Notes under the pieces: model-generated
The model's input: only the letters and a program-made list of their open reading frames with translations
What the model was told of the DNA's origin: nothing
Databases searched by the model: none
Shown: piece after piece, positions 26,447 to 34,615 of the stretch
Layout: each line of letters starts with the position of its first letter
How positions within the stretch are numbered: the stretch's first letter is position 1
DNA from: Streptomyces venezuelae
Lineage (GTDB): Bacteria > Actinomycetota > Actinomycetes > Streptomycetales > Streptomycetaceae
NCBI RefSeq assembly: GCF_008642315.1
Contig: NZ_CP029192.1
Coordinates: forward strand, 434,001 to 498,000
Direction of reading: 5' to 3'
DNA: 64,000 bases
Translations under genes and position numbers: made by a program

Positions 26447-27409
26447 CTAGACCAGCTCCTTGTACGTGTCGTAGTCGGCGTCGGGTTCGCCCGTGGGCCG
26501 GTAGTGGTCGGGGTAGCGGCCGCCCTCGGTCCAGACGGGTTCGACGCGCAGTCCCATGCGGACCTGGTCGTAGGGGATGCCCGCGATACGGGCGTGCAGG
26601 GCCAGGTCGGCGCCGTCGAGGGCGATGTGCGCGTAGACGTAGGGGACTTCGATGTCGAGGTTCTTCGCCTTGATGTTGACGATGCAGTACGTGGTGACGG
26701 TGCCGCGCGGCCCGACCTCCACGCGCTCCACCGTGGCGACCCCGCAGGTCGGGCAGGCGCCGCGCGGCGGAACGTACACCTTGCGGCAGGACGGGCAGCG
26801 CTCGCCGACGGTCCGGCGCTCGGAGAGCGCGTTGATGTACGCGGACTGGGCGCGGCCCGGCGAGTAGGTGTAGTCGAGGCGTGCGGCTGCGACGATGCCG
26901 GTGACGGGGTCGTCGAACGCGCCGGTGTGCGGTGCGGTCCCGGTCCGGGCCGCCTCCCCGTCGTACGCCTCGAAGCAGGCGATGTCCGTGATGGCGCCGA
27001 CGCGTTCACCGGCCCAGCGGACGCGGACCCGCATGCCGGTGTACACGGAGTCGGGGCCGGGCGCGTCCAGTGCGTGGAGCAGGGCGGTGTCGGCGCCGTC
27101 GAGCTTGACGAGCACCCAGGCGAACGGGGTGTCCAGCGGCTGGCCGCGGCGCGGCTCGTGGTTCCAGGCCCAGGTGGTGACGGTGCCGGTGGTGGCGACT
27201 TCGACGAGGTCGCGGATCTCCTCGGCGGTCACGGGGTCGTACTCGACGGGCGGGACGAGGGTGCGGCCGTCGCCGGTCCGCACACCGAGCACGGTGCGTT
27301 CGCGCAGCCCGGTGAGGAAGGCGCTCTGCACGGGCCCGAGCGAGCGGGTGAAGGGGAACTCGACGACGAGAGGAGCACGCAGCACTTCTGGGGAGGGGAC
27401 GGACGTCAT
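26447..27409 (-). CDS. DUF35 OB-fold / zinc-ribbon protein, two tandem units
   Basis: A 320-residue protein with two DUF35-type OB folds. The second is preceded by a complete rubredoxin-like zinc ribbon, CPSCRKVYVPPRGACPTCG, and followed by GTVTTYCIVNIKAKNLDIEV. The first unit has EIRDLVEVATTGTVTTWAWN. DUF35 proteins bind acyl-CoA or the partner thiolase and are required for steroid-type aldolase (Ltp2-DUF35) activity. A double DUF35 protein matches Rv3521 in the mycobacterial sterol locus. It sits between the crotonase and the two thiolase-like genes. Confidence 0.87.
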   Translation of the reverse strand: MTSVPSPEVLRAPLVVEFPFTRSLGPVQSAFLTGLRERTVLGVRTGDGRTLVPPVEYDPVTAEEIRDLVEVATTGTVTTWAWNHEPRRGQPLDTPFAWVLVKLDGADTALLHALDAPGPDSVYTGMRVRVRWAGERVGAITDIACFEAYDGEAARTGTAPHTGAFDDPVTGIVAAARLDYTYSPGRAQSAYINALSERRTVGERCPSCRKVYVPPRGACPTCGVATVERVEVGPRGTVTTYCIVNIKAKNLDIEVPYVYAHIALDGADLALHARIAGIPYDQVRMGLRVEPVWTEGGRYPDHYRPTGEPDADYDTYKELV

Positions 27410-27451
27410 GACGGGGACTCCGTTTCCGGGCGACGAGGGGAAGGGGGCGCC

Positions 27452-27499
27452 TCTTCAGGGGCGCGGGGAACTGCGCGACCAGCCACGACAGGCCCGCAG
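27452..27499. repeat. Dispersed Streptomyces intergenic repeat
   Basis: The gap between crotonase and DUF35 genes contains CTCTTCAGGGGCGCGGGGAA followed by CTGCGCGACCAGCCACGAC. From memory, this GCGCGGGGAACTGCGCGAC block recurs between genes in many Streptomyces chromosomes. The GGCGCC...GGGGCGC part (27446-27464) can form a short hairpin. Only one copy is in the window. Confidence 0.55.
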
Positions 27500-27511
27500 T
27501 ACAAGAGCGAC

Positions 27512-28324
27512 CTACGCACGCCGGAAAACGGGCGCCCGCTTCTCCGCGAAGGCTCTGGAGCCCTCCTTCGCGTCGGCCGTGTCGAAGACGGGCCACCCCC
27601 GTTTCAGCTCGGCCGCGAGGCCGTCCGCCTCGGTCATCTCGGCGGTCTCGTACACGGACGCCTTCACCGCCTCCACGGCGAGCGGCCCGCACGCGTTGAT
27701 CTGCTCGGCGATGACGAGGGCCTTCTCCAGGGCCGTGCCGTCCGGCACCACGTGCCCGATGAGCCCGATCGCCGCGGCCTCCGCCGCCGCGTAGGGCCGC
27801 CCGGTGAGCAGCATCTCCAGGGCGTGGGTACGGGGGATCTGCCGCGGCAGCCGTACGGTCGAGCCGCCGATGGGGAAGAGCCCCCGCTTCACCTCGAAGA
27901 GGCCGAACGTGGCCGACTCCCCCGCCACGCGGATGTCCGTGCCCTGCAGGATCTCCGTGCCGCCCGCCACGCAGTACCCCTCGACGGCGGCGATGACGGG
28001 CTTGCGGGGGCGGTGGTGGCGGAGCATCGCCTTCCAGTGCAGATCGGGGTCGGCCTTCAGCCGGTCCCTGTACTGCTCGCCCTCCATGCCGTTGCCGGCG
28101 AGGGCCTTGAGGTCCATGCCCGCACAGAAGGAGCCGCCCGCGCCGGTGAGCACGACGGAGCGGATCCCGTCGTCCTCGTCGACCTCGACCCACCCGTCGT
28201 ACAGGCCGACGAGCATCGCGAGCGACAGCGCGTTCTTCGCCTCGGGCCTGTTCAGCGTGAGTATCAGTGTGGCGCCCTCGCGCCGCACGGAGAGGTGTTC
28301 CGTACCGCGTTCCGTCCCGCCCAT
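27512..28324 (-). CDS. Crotonase / enoyl-CoA hydratase family protein (EchA19-like)
   Basis: A 270-residue crotonase-fold enzyme. The oxyanion-hole segments are GGSFCAGMDLKALAG and EGYCVAGGTEILQGTDIRVA, followed by ATFGLFEVKRGLFPIGGSTVRL, where hydratases carry the second catalytic Glu (FEVKRGL). It ends RAFAEKRAPVFRRA, a usual crotonase C-terminus. It should hydrate a trans-2-enoyl-CoA. It is the first gene of the leftward degradation operon, divergent from the FadD gene across a palindromic operator at 28422-28438. The mycobacterial sterol locus has the same echA19/fadD19 arrangement. Confidence 0.9.
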   Translation of the reverse strand: MGGTERGTEHLSVRREGATLILTLNRPEAKNALSLAMLVGLYDGWVEVDEDDGIRSVVLTGAGGSFCAGMDLKALAGNGMEGEQYRDRLKADPDLHWKAMLRHHRPRKPVIAAVEGYCVAGGTEILQGTDIRVAGESATFGLFEVKRGLFPIGGSTVRLPRQIPRTHALEMLLTGRPYAAAEAAAIGLIGHVVPDGTALEKALVIAEQINACGPLAVEAVKASVYETAEMTEADGLAAELKRGWPVFDTADAKEGSRAFAEKRAPVFRRA

Positions 28325-28421
28325 GGCCGTGCTCCCTCCATCGACGGCCGCCCGCGCGGCCGGCCTGTCGGCTGCAGACCTGGAACAGGTTGCAGTAGCC
28401 GGGGAGCCAGTTCAATAGTTT

Positions 28422-28438
28422 TCTGACACTCAGTCAGT
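28422..28438. promoter_or_regulatory. Probable TetR-type operator between crotonase and FadD genes
   Basis: TCTGACACTCAGTCAGT at 28422-28438 is an imperfect palindrome (CTGAC...GTCAG). It lies between the divergent starts at 28324 and 28535. The reverse complement of a site at 48286-48302 (TCTGACACTGCATCAGA) shares 13 of its 17 positions, including TCTGACACT and TCAG at the same spacing. Both precede FadD-containing operons, so a common regulator is likely. No regulator gene is adjacent. Confidence 0.55.
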
Positions 28439-28534
28439 TTTCTTCCGCAGGGACCCTTCCCACTTGGGGGCCCCTCTGCTCTGATGACCGCCAAGCGAGA
28501 CGTCAGTGTGGACACCGGGGTCAGGAGGAGTGCG

Positions 28535-30148
28535 GTGGAGTACAACCTTGCCGACCTGTTCGAGTCGGTCGTCGACGTGGTCCCCGACCGCGAGGCGCTC
28601 GTCTACATCGACCACCCCGGCACGGGAGCGGAACACCGCCTCACCTACGCCGAGCTCGACGCGGCCGCCAACCGCGTCGCCCACCACCTCGTCGACAGCG
28701 GTCTGCGCCCCGGCGAACACCTGGGCCTGCACCTGTACAACGGCGTCGAATACCTGCAGACGGTCCTGGCATGCCTGAAGGCACGGCTCGTACCGGTCAA
28801 CGTGAACTACCGGTACGTGGAGGAGGAGCTGGTCTACCTCTACCGCGACGCCGACCTCGCGGCGCTCGTCTTCGACGCCGAGTTCACCGGGCGGGTCGCG
28901 GCCGCGCTGCCGCGCACCGAGAAGCTGCGGCACCTGGTGCGGGTCGGCGAGCCGCCCGCCGACGCCCCCGCGCTCGACGTGGTGGCGTTCGCCGACGCGG
29001 AGGCGGCGGGGTCGCCGGAGCGCGGGTTCGGGCCCCGCTCGGCCGACGACCTGTTCATCATCTACACGGGCGGCACGACAGGCATGCCCAAGGGCGTCAT
29101 GTGGCGCCAGGAGGACCTGTTCTTCGCCGGGCTCTTCGGCGGGGAGCCGGCGGGCGAGCCGGTGAAGCGGCCCGAGGAGCTCGCCGAGCGGGTCGCGGCG
29201 GGCGGGCCCGGCATCACGTTCTTCCCCGCGCCGCCGCTGATGCACGGCACATCGACCCTGACCTCGTTCATCGCCTTCAACTACGGGCAGCGGGTCGCCC
29301 TGCACCGCAAGTACGTCCCCGAGGAGCTCCTTCGCACCGTCGAGAAGGAGCGGGTGTCCAGCGTCTCGCTGGTCGGCGACGCGATGCTCAGGCCGCTCAT
29401 CGACGCGCTGCGCGGCCCGCTCAAGGGCACCGACCTGTCCTCCCTGTTCAGCGTCTCCTCATCCGGGGCGATCATGTCGGAGACGGTCCGCGCCCAGTTT
29501 CAGGAGCTCGCGCCGAACGTGCTGCTCCTGAACAACTTCGGGTCCTCCGAGTCGGGCTCCAACGGCAAGGCCACCGACGACTCCGGCCCGGAGAAGGGCT
29601 TCCGGCTGGAGGTCAACGAGCGGACGCAGGTGGTGGATCTGGTCACGCACGAGCCGGTGCCGGTGGGTGTGCCCGGCCGTCTGGCGCAGCGCGGCCACGT
29701 GCCGCTCGGCTACTACAACGACGACAGGAAGACGGCCGAGACCTTCTTCCAGAAGGACGGCGAGCGCTGGGTGCTGCTCGGGGACATGGCGACGGTGGAC
29801 GAGGACGGCATCGTCACCGTGCTCGGCCGGGGCTCGCAGTGCATCAACACAGGCGGCGAGAAGGTGTACCCGGAAGAGGTCGAGCAGGCCCTCAAGTCGC
29901 ATCCCGACGTGTACGACGCGCTGGTCGCCGGGGTGCCCGACGAGCGGTGGGGCAGCCACGTGGCCGCCGTCGTCCAGCTCAGGGACGGAGCGGCTCCGTT
30001 GGACCTGGAGGCGGTGCAGACCCACTGCCGCGCTCTGCTCGCCGGCTACAAGATCCCGAGGTCCGTGGTCTTCACGGACCACATCCAGCGCTCCCCCAGC
30101 GGCAAGGCGGACTACCGCTGGGCCAAGACGGTGGCCGCCCAGGGCTAG
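28535..30148 (+). CDS. FadD19-like acyl-CoA synthetase
   Basis: A 537-residue ANL-superfamily ligase that activates a carboxylic acid via an acyl-adenylate. The start is the GTG at 28535 behind AGGAGGAG (28523-28530), giving MEYNLADLFESVVDVVPDRE, the usual FadD19-type N-terminus. Motifs: YTGGTTGMPKGVMW (P-loop), LLLNNFGSSESG (A5), WVLLGDMATVDEDG (A7), and the C-terminal Lys region RSPSGKADYRWAK. FadD19-like enzymes activate C26 steroid acids in mycobacteria; whether this one takes sterols, hopanoid-like or branched fatty acids is unknown. It is divergent from the crotonase operon. Confidence 0.9.
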   Translation: MEYNLADLFESVVDVVPDREALVYIDHPGTGAEHRLTYAELDAAANRVAHHLVDSGLRPGEHLGLHLYNGVEYLQTVLACLKARLVPVNVNYRYVEEELVYLYRDADLAALVFDAEFTGRVAAALPRTEKLRHLVRVGEPPADAPALDVVAFADAEAAGSPERGFGPRSADDLFIIYTGGTTGMPKGVMWRQEDLFFAGLFGGEPAGEPVKRPEELAERVAAGGPGITFFPAPPLMHGTSTLTSFIAFNYGQRVALHRKYVPEELLRTVEKERVSSVSLVGDAMLRPLIDALRGPLKGTDLSSLFSVSSSGAIMSETVRAQFQELAPNVLLLNNFGSSESGSNGKATDDSGPEKGFRLEVNERTQVVDLVTHEPVPVGVPGRLAQRGHVPLGYYNDDRKTAETFFQKDGERWVLLGDMATVDEDGIVTVLGRGSQCINTGGEKVYPEEVEQALKSHPDVYDALVAGVPDERWGSHVAAVVQLRDGAAPLDLEAVQTHCRALLAGYKIPRSVVFTDHIQRSPSGKADYRWAKTVAAQG

Positions 30149-30150
30149 CG

Positions 30151-30197
30151 GACGAAGGCCCCCGCCCGACCGAAGCGGTCGTGCGGGGGCCTTCGTC
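30151..30197. terminator. Bidirectional terminator, 15-bp perfect stem
   Basis: GACGAAGGCCCCCGC (30151-30165) pairs perfectly with GCGGGGGCCTTCGTC (30183-30197), and the loop contains a secondary CGACCG/CGGTCG stem. It sits between the convergent FadD and sigma-factor genes and serves both. Confidence 0.88.
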
Positions 30198-30220
30198 GTG
30201 GCGGAGGGGTGAGCCGCGGA

Positions 30221-31087
30221 TCAGTCGGTGGTGAGGAGGCCCGCGCGGAGCTTGCTCACGACGCGGGAGAGCAGCCGGGAGACGTGCATCTGCGAGCAGC
30301 CCAGGGTGTCGGCGATCTGCTGCTGGGTCTGCTCCTCGACGAAGCGGAGGTGGATGAGGGTCCTGTCCCTTTCGTCCAGGTCCGCGATGAGCGGTGCCAG
30401 GGAGTGGAAGTTCTCGACGAGTTCGAAGGACTCCTCGTCGATGCCGATGAAGTCGGCGAGCATCGTGTCGGACTCGTCGTCCTGGCCGTTGACCGCGGCG
30501 TTCAGGGAGACCGCGCTGTAGCCGTTGGACGCCTTCTGCGCCTCGGCGACCTCCGAGGGCTCCAGCTGCATCAGCTCCGCGAGCTCGGCGGTGGAGGGCA
30601 TGCGGCCGAGCCGGGTGCGCAGCTCCTCCGTGGCCTTGGACAGCTCGATGCGCGCTTCCTGGAGACGGCGCGGGACGTGCACGGCCCACGAGGTGTCACG
30701 GAAGAAGCGCTTGATCTCGCCTGTGATGTACGGAACGGCGAAGGAGGTGAACTCGACCTCACGGGTGAGCTCGAACCGGTCGATCGCCTTGATCAGACCG
30801 ATGGTGCCGACCTGAATGATGTCTTCCATCTCCTGCTGGCCGCGGTGCTTGAAGCGCGATGCCGCGTACTGCACCAGCGAGAGGTTCATCTCGATCAGCG
30901 CGTTACGCACGTACTGGTACTCGTGCGTCCCCTCCTCGAGCTGCGTGAGGCGGTCGAAGAACCGCTTGCCGACCTCACGCGCGTCCCTGGGCGCAATGGA
31001 GGAGGGGTCCGTGTACGCGCGCTCGACGAGGTCCTCCACGGCACGCGTGGCCGTGTCCTGCGTCTGCCCCTGCGTCACGGTAATCAT
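30221..31087 (-). CDS. SigB/SigF-family RNA polymerase sigma factor
   Basis: A 288-residue group 3 sigma factor. Region 2 is NALIEMNLSLVQYAASRFKHR and DIIQVGTIGLIKAIDRFELTREVEFTSFA. Region 3 is RLQEARIELSKATEELRTRLGRMPSTAELAELM. Region 4 is ERDRTLIHLRFVEEQTQQQIADTLGCSQMHVSRLLSRVVSKL. This is the stress-type family (SigB, SigF, SigG etc. in Streptomyces). AAGGAG precedes the ATG. The upstream gene on the same strand encodes an RsbW-type kinase, and STAS, RsbQ- and RsbP-like genes follow to the right, so it is the probable output of a partner-switching cascade. Which numbered sigma it is cannot be told by eye. Confidence 0.92.
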   Translation of the reverse strand: MITVTQGQTQDTATRAVEDLVERAYTDPSSIAPRDAREVGKRFFDRLTQLEEGTHEYQYVRNALIEMNLSLVQYAASRFKHRGQQEMEDIIQVGTIGLIKAIDRFELTREVEFTSFAVPYITGEIKRFFRDTSWAVHVPRRLQEARIELSKATEELRTRLGRMPSTAELAELMQLEPSEVAEAQKASNGYSAVSLNAAVNGQDDESDTMLADFIGIDEESFELVENFHSLAPLIADLDERDRTLIHLRFVEEQTQQQIADTLGCSQMHVSRLLSRVVSKLRAGLLTTD

Positions 31088-31137
31088 GGCGTTCCGCTCC
31101 TTGTTCAGCTCGGCTGTTTACCCCCGCAGCGCCACGG

Positions 31138-31584
31138 TTACCCCGTCGATCGCGTCTCACGCGTACAGTTTTTCGAAGATTTCGGGCCGGGCTCCTCGGA
31201 CAGGTCCAGAGCGGCCACGATGGTCTTGCCGCCGTCCCCCACATCGATGGTGACGCTGGAGCAGAGGCGCTGCACCATCAGCCAGCCGAAGCCGCCCGGC
31301 CTGGCCGGGTCCGCGGGCACATGGAGAGGCACCGTCTCGCTGCGGTCGCTCACACGGATCAGCAGGACACCGCCCTGGACGCGGACCGCCAGTCCGCTGA
31401 GCCCCCCGCCGTGCCGCATCGCGTTGGCCGTCAACTCGCTGACCACCAGAAGCGCGTCCTCGTTCACGCGCCGTGCCGACGCGCGTGGCAGCCCCTGGCT
31501 CACCGTCCGCAGTGCCGCGTCCACCTCGGCGCGGGCCTGAGCGCAGGTCGTCCGCACCGTGTCGGGCATCTCGGGAGCGCTCAT
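31138..31584 (-). CDS. RsbW-type anti-sigma / serine kinase ATPase (HATPase_c_2)
   Basis: A 148-residue GHKL ATPase domain protein. The N box is VVSELTANAMRHGGG, the G1 box is LLIRVSDRSETVP, and GGFGWLMVQRLCSSVTIDVGDGGKTIVA is the G2-like end. RsbW-type proteins bind the sigma factor and phosphorylate a STAS antagonist. The ATG at 31584 follows GGGAAAGGATC; upstream codons are atypical. It lies 50 bases ahead of the sigma-factor gene on the same strand and divergent from a STAS gene, the classic module. Regulatory ATPases of this type are numerous in Streptomyces, so the pairing is an inference from position. Confidence 0.88.
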   Translation of the reverse strand: MSAPEMPDTVRTTCAQARAEVDAALRTVSQGLPRASARRVNEDALLVVSELTANAMRHGGGLSGLAVRVQGGVLLIRVSDRSETVPLHVPADPARPGGFGWLMVQRLCSSVTIDVGDGGKTIVAALDLSEEPGPKSSKNCTRETRSTG

Positions 31585-31835
31585 GAAGCTGTGATCCTTT
31601 CCCTGCACACGTGCAAACGCGACCGCATCGCACCCTTCCTGGTGTTCGCATGCCCGACCCCACAGCGCGCACACCCCCTGCACCCCACAAGGAGGAAACG
31701 CGTTCACAACAGTGAAACGGCGTCCTGCCGGTCCTTCCCCGGAAGGTCATTCGTACCTGGTGAATGAGGTCGGTCGCACCCATGGAAAGGACCGCTCCAT
31801 TCTCACCCGGCTACGGCATATGACAAGGTCGGGGC

Positions 31836-32201
31836 ATGTCCCTCAACAGCATCGAACTCGCCAGACAGGACCGGGTGGCGGTCGTCACGTTGCGCCACGA
31901 CATCGACCTCGAGAACGGGAGCGAGGTCACTGCCGCCTTCCAGCGCGCCCGGACCGAGAGCGGCACCGAGGCCACCCTGCTCGACCTCGCCGAGCTGACC
32001 TTCGCCGACAGCGCCCTGCTCAATCTGATCCTGCTGGCGCGCGCCGAGCACGAGCAGGCGCAGCGCCCCTTCGTCCTCTGCGGCCCCCTGCACAGCGCCA
32101 TCCAGCGACTGTTCGAGATCACGGGTGTCATCGACATCCTGATCGTGGCCGACACCCACGAGGACGGCCTGCGGCAGCTGAACAAGCTCCTCGACGGCTG
32201 A
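31836..32201 (+). CDS. STAS-domain anti-sigma factor antagonist (RsbV-type)
   Basis: A 121-residue STAS protein: IELARQDRVAVVTLRHDIDLENGSE is the N-terminal strand region, LDLAELTFADSALLNLILLAR holds the phosphorylatable Ser (SALL), and FVLCGPLHSAIQRLFEITGVID matches the C-terminal helices. When unphosphorylated it would bind the RsbW-type kinase and free the sigma factor. It is divergent from the kinase gene at 31584, and AAGG lies about 7 bases before the ATG. Confidence 0.9.
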   Translation: MSLNSIELARQDRVAVVTLRHDIDLENGSEVTAAFQRARTESGTEATLLDLAELTFADSALLNLILLARAEHEQAQRPFVLCGPLHSAIQRLFEITGVIDILIVADTHEDGLRQLNKLLDG

Positions 32202-32300
32202 CGACGCGACGAAAAAGTGCGTCGCCGATGTTTGACACGGCGCTGAGCGGCCACGCGGATCTTCAGCACCTGATGTCGATGCCAAGGAGCGTGAGCGACC

Positions 32301-32474
32301 ATGACCGCCAACGAGAAGGCCAAGGCCAAGACCGAGCAGGCCAAGGGTGCCGCGAAGGAAGCGGCCGGCCGCGCTGTCGGGAACGAGCGCCTCACCGCGT
32401 CGGGCCGCGCCGACCAGGCGAAGGGTGACGCGCGCCAGGCCAAGGAGAAGACCAAGGACATCGGCAAGCACTGA
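32301..32474 (+). CDS. CsbD-family stress protein
   Basis: A 57-residue, very charged, Ala/Lys-rich protein: TANEKAKAKTEQAKGAAKEA, GRAVGNERLTASGRADQAKG and a Lys-rich end IGKH. This is a full-length CsbD-like protein. CsbD is a general-stress product controlled by sigma-B in Bacillus; its function is unknown. Its position between the STAS and RsbQ-like genes fits control by the local sigma factor. AGGAG lies 12 bases before the ATG, rather far. It is followed by a strong terminator. Confidence 0.9.
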   Translation: MTANEKAKAKTEQAKGAAKEAAGRAVGNERLTASGRADQAKGDARQAKEKTKDIGKH

Positions 32475-32497
32475 CCGCGACACCGTTCGACGCCGTT

Positions 32498-32527
32498 GGG
32501 GCGGCCCCCTCGAAGGGGCCGCCCCTT
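32498..32527 (+). terminator. Terminator after csbD-like gene
   Basis: GGGGCGGCCCC (32498-32508) pairs with GGGGCCGCCCC (32515-32525) around a CTCGAA loop and is followed by TT. It separates the CsbD gene from the RsbQ-like gene. Confidence 0.75.
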
Positions 32528-32543
32528 CCCGGTGTCTGAGATC

Positions 32544-33356
32544 ATGGAAGCCATGGACATCATCCACAGGAACAACGTCACCGTCACCGGTAACCCGCAA
32601 GGGCCCACGGTGGTGCTGGCCCACGGTTTCGGCTGTGACCAGAACATGTGGCGCCTGACCGTGCCCGCCCTGGAGCCGCACTACCGCGTGGTCCTGTTCG
32701 ACTATGTGGGCGCGGGCCGGTCGGACCTCTCCGCGTTCTCCGCCGAGCGGTACGGCTCGCTGGAGGGGTACGCCCAGGACGCGGTGGAGGTGTGCGAGCG
32801 GCTCGACCTGCGCGACGCCGTGTTCGTCGGCCACTCGGTGAGCTCCATGATCGGTGTCCTGGCCGCCAGGCGGGCCCCCGAGCGCATCAAGGCCCTCGTG
32901 ATGGTCGCCCCGTCCCCTCGGTACATCGACGACGACGGCTACCGCGGCGGCTTCAGCGAGGAGGACATCGACGAGCTCCTGGCGTCCCTGGAGGCGAACT
33001 ACCTGGGCTGGTCCGCGTCGATGGCTCCGCTCATCATGGGCAACCCGGAGCGTCCCGAGCTCGGCGACGAGCTCAAGAACAGCTTCTGCGCCACCGACCC
33101 CGAGATGGCCCTGGTCTTCGCCCGGACCACGTTCCTCTCGGACACCCGGGACGAGCTGGCCAGCGTATGCATCCCGACGCTCGTCCTGGAGTGCACGCAG
33201 GACGCGATCGCGCCCCGCGAGGTCGGCGCCTACGTGCACCGGACGGTGCCCTCCTCGCAGCTGGTCACCCTCGACGCGACCGGGCACTGCCCGCACCTGT
33301 CCGCTCCGGAGGCGACCAACGCGGCGATCACCGCGTTCCTGGCAGGCCTCGGGTGA
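32544..33356 (+). CDS. rsbQ: RsbQ-like alpha/beta hydrolase
   Basis: A 270-residue hydrolase that matches Bacillus RsbQ (269 residues) along its length: GPTVVLAHGFGCDQNMW, VVLFDYVGAGRSDL, LEGYAQDAVEVCERLDL, the nucleophile in FVGHSVSSMIG, LVMVAPSPRYIDDDGYRGGF, ELKNSFCATDP, the acid in LECTQDAIAP and the His in ATGHCPHLS. RsbQ is needed with the phosphatase RsbP to signal energy stress to the sigma-B pathway, probably by acting on a hydrophobic ligand. Its stop overlaps the start of the PAS-PP2C gene (TGATG), the same rsbQP order as in Bacillus. ATG 32553 is an alternative start. Confidence 0.88.
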   Translation: MEAMDIIHRNNVTVTGNPQGPTVVLAHGFGCDQNMWRLTVPALEPHYRVVLFDYVGAGRSDLSAFSAERYGSLEGYAQDAVEVCERLDLRDAVFVGHSVSSMIGVLAARRAPERIKALVMVAPSPRYIDDDGYRGGFSEEDIDELLASLEANYLGWSASMAPLIMGNPERPELGDELKNSFCATDPEMALVFARTTFLSDTRDELASVCIPTLVLECTQDAIAPREVGAYVHRTVPSSQLVTLDATGHCPHLSAPEATNAAITAFLAGLG

Positions 33357-34615
33357 TGTGCCGCACCGGAACCGGTCCCGAGGAGGCCGACGGCGGAACC
33401 TCCGCGGACTCGGTGTTCGCCTCCCTCCTGGAGGACAGCGCCGAGGATCTGTACGAGAACGCACCCTGCGGGTACCTGTCAACGCTGATGGACGGCACCG
33501 TCGTGAAGATCAACAGCACGTTGCTCGAGTGGCTGGGGCTCGACCGGGAAGCGGTGGTGGGCCGGCTGCGGTTCACGGACCTGCTCCCCGTGGGCGGCAG
33601 GCTGTACCACGAGACGCACTTCGCGCCGCTGCTGCGCATGCAGGGCGAGATCAGCGGAGTGGCCCTGGAGGTCAAGCAGGCCGACGGCGGCCGCAGGCCG
33701 GTCCTGGTCTCCGCCGTCATCAAGTACGGCAGTACCGGCGCCCCGCTGCTGACCCGCATCACCGTGTTCGACGCCACCGACCGCCGCGCCTACGAAACGG
33801 AGCTGCTGCGCAGTCGCAGGGCCGCCGAGGAGTCCGCGCGGCAGGCCCGCGCCGACCGGGAGAGGCTCCAGCAGGCGCTCGCCGTCCTCCAGCAGTCGCT
33901 GCTGCCCGCGGCCCTGCCTCCCATCCCCGGCGTGGACACCGCCACGTACTACCACACGGCCTCCCCGGACCAGCTCGGCGGCGACTTCTATGACGTCTTC
34001 CCGCTCGACGACCGGCGCTTCGGGTTCTTCCTCGGCGACGTGTGCGGCAAGGGCCCCCAGGCGGCCGCGGTCACCTCGCTGACCCGGTACACCCTGCGCG
34101 CCGCCGCCCTGCACGACCCCGACCCCGTGGCCGCGCTGACCACGCTCAACCAGGTCCTCCACGACCGGTACTCTGGCGACGACCCGCGCTTCTGCACCGT
34201 CATCTTCGGCGTTCTGGACCCCGACCCCGTCTCCGGTCACGTCTCCGTGGAACTGGCCTCCGGCGGTCACCCGCCGGCCCTGGTCCTGCGCGGCGGCGGC
34301 ACGGCGGAGTACCTCCCCACACCCGGCGGCCTCCTCGTCGGCGCGCTGCCCAGCCCGCAGTTCACGGCTGCCAGGACCACCCTCGCCCCAGGCGACACAC
34401 TGCTGCTCTACACCGACGGCGTCACCGAGGCCCGCACCGGCCCCGACCGCTCGGACCTCTTCGGGGACGAGGCGCTGCGCGCCTTCACCGCCGAGCACGC
34501 CGGCACGTCCGCCGGTGACGTCGTCGCCGCGCTCACTGAGCTCCTGACGGGGCTCGGCGAGGGCCTGGACGACGACACCGCCCTGCTGGCACTGGGAGCG
34601 CGATGCGACCACTGA
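33356..34615 (+). CDS. rsbP: RsbP-like PAS-PP2C (SpoIIE) phosphatase
   Basis: A 419-residue protein. Residues about 25-145 are a PAS domain (YENAPCGYLSTLMDGTVVKI, FTDLLPVGGRLYHET, ITVFDATDRRAYE). A coiled-coil linker follows (LLRSRRAAEESARQARADRERLQQALAVLQQ) and then a PP2C/SpoIIE phosphatase: PDQLGGDFYDVF and FFLGDVCGKGPQAA hold the metal-binding Asp residues, with FCTVIFGVLD, ASGGHPPALV, LLLYTDGVTEAR and LDDDTALLALG. This is the RsbP layout. It should dephosphorylate STAS antagonists in response to the PAS signal. The first bases overlap rsbQ and the last 13 overlap the next STAS gene, so all three are coupled. Confidence 0.88.
   Translation: MCRTGTGPEEADGGTSADSVFASLLEDSAEDLYENAPCGYLSTLMDGTVVKINSTLLEWLGLDREAVVGRLRFTDLLPVGGRLYHETHFAPLLRMQGEISGVALEVKQADGGRRPVLVSAVIKYGSTGAPLLTRITVFDATDRRAYETELLRSRRAAEESARQARADRERLQQALAVLQQSLLPAALPPIPGVDTATYYHTASPDQLGGDFYDVFPLDDRRFGFFLGDVCGKGPQAAAVTSLTRYTLRAAALHDPDPVAALTTLNQVLHDRYSGDDPRFCTVIFGVLDPDPVSGHVSVELASGGHPPALVLRGGGTAEYLPTPGGLLVGALPSPQFTAARTTLAPGDTLLLYTDGVTEARTGPDRSDLFGDEALRAFTAEHAGTSAGDVVAALTELLTGLGEGLDDDTALLALGARCDH

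Noticed and set aside
26192-28426. 744-codon open frame antisense to the thiolase, DUF35 and crotonase genes
   Set aside because: Overlaps three well-supported genes completely and shows no family motif.
30221-31137. SigB-type autoregulatory promoter (GGGTAA at two places before the sigma gene)
   Set aside because: The -10-like GGGTAA occurs, but no matching -35 at the right distance; not strong enough to list.
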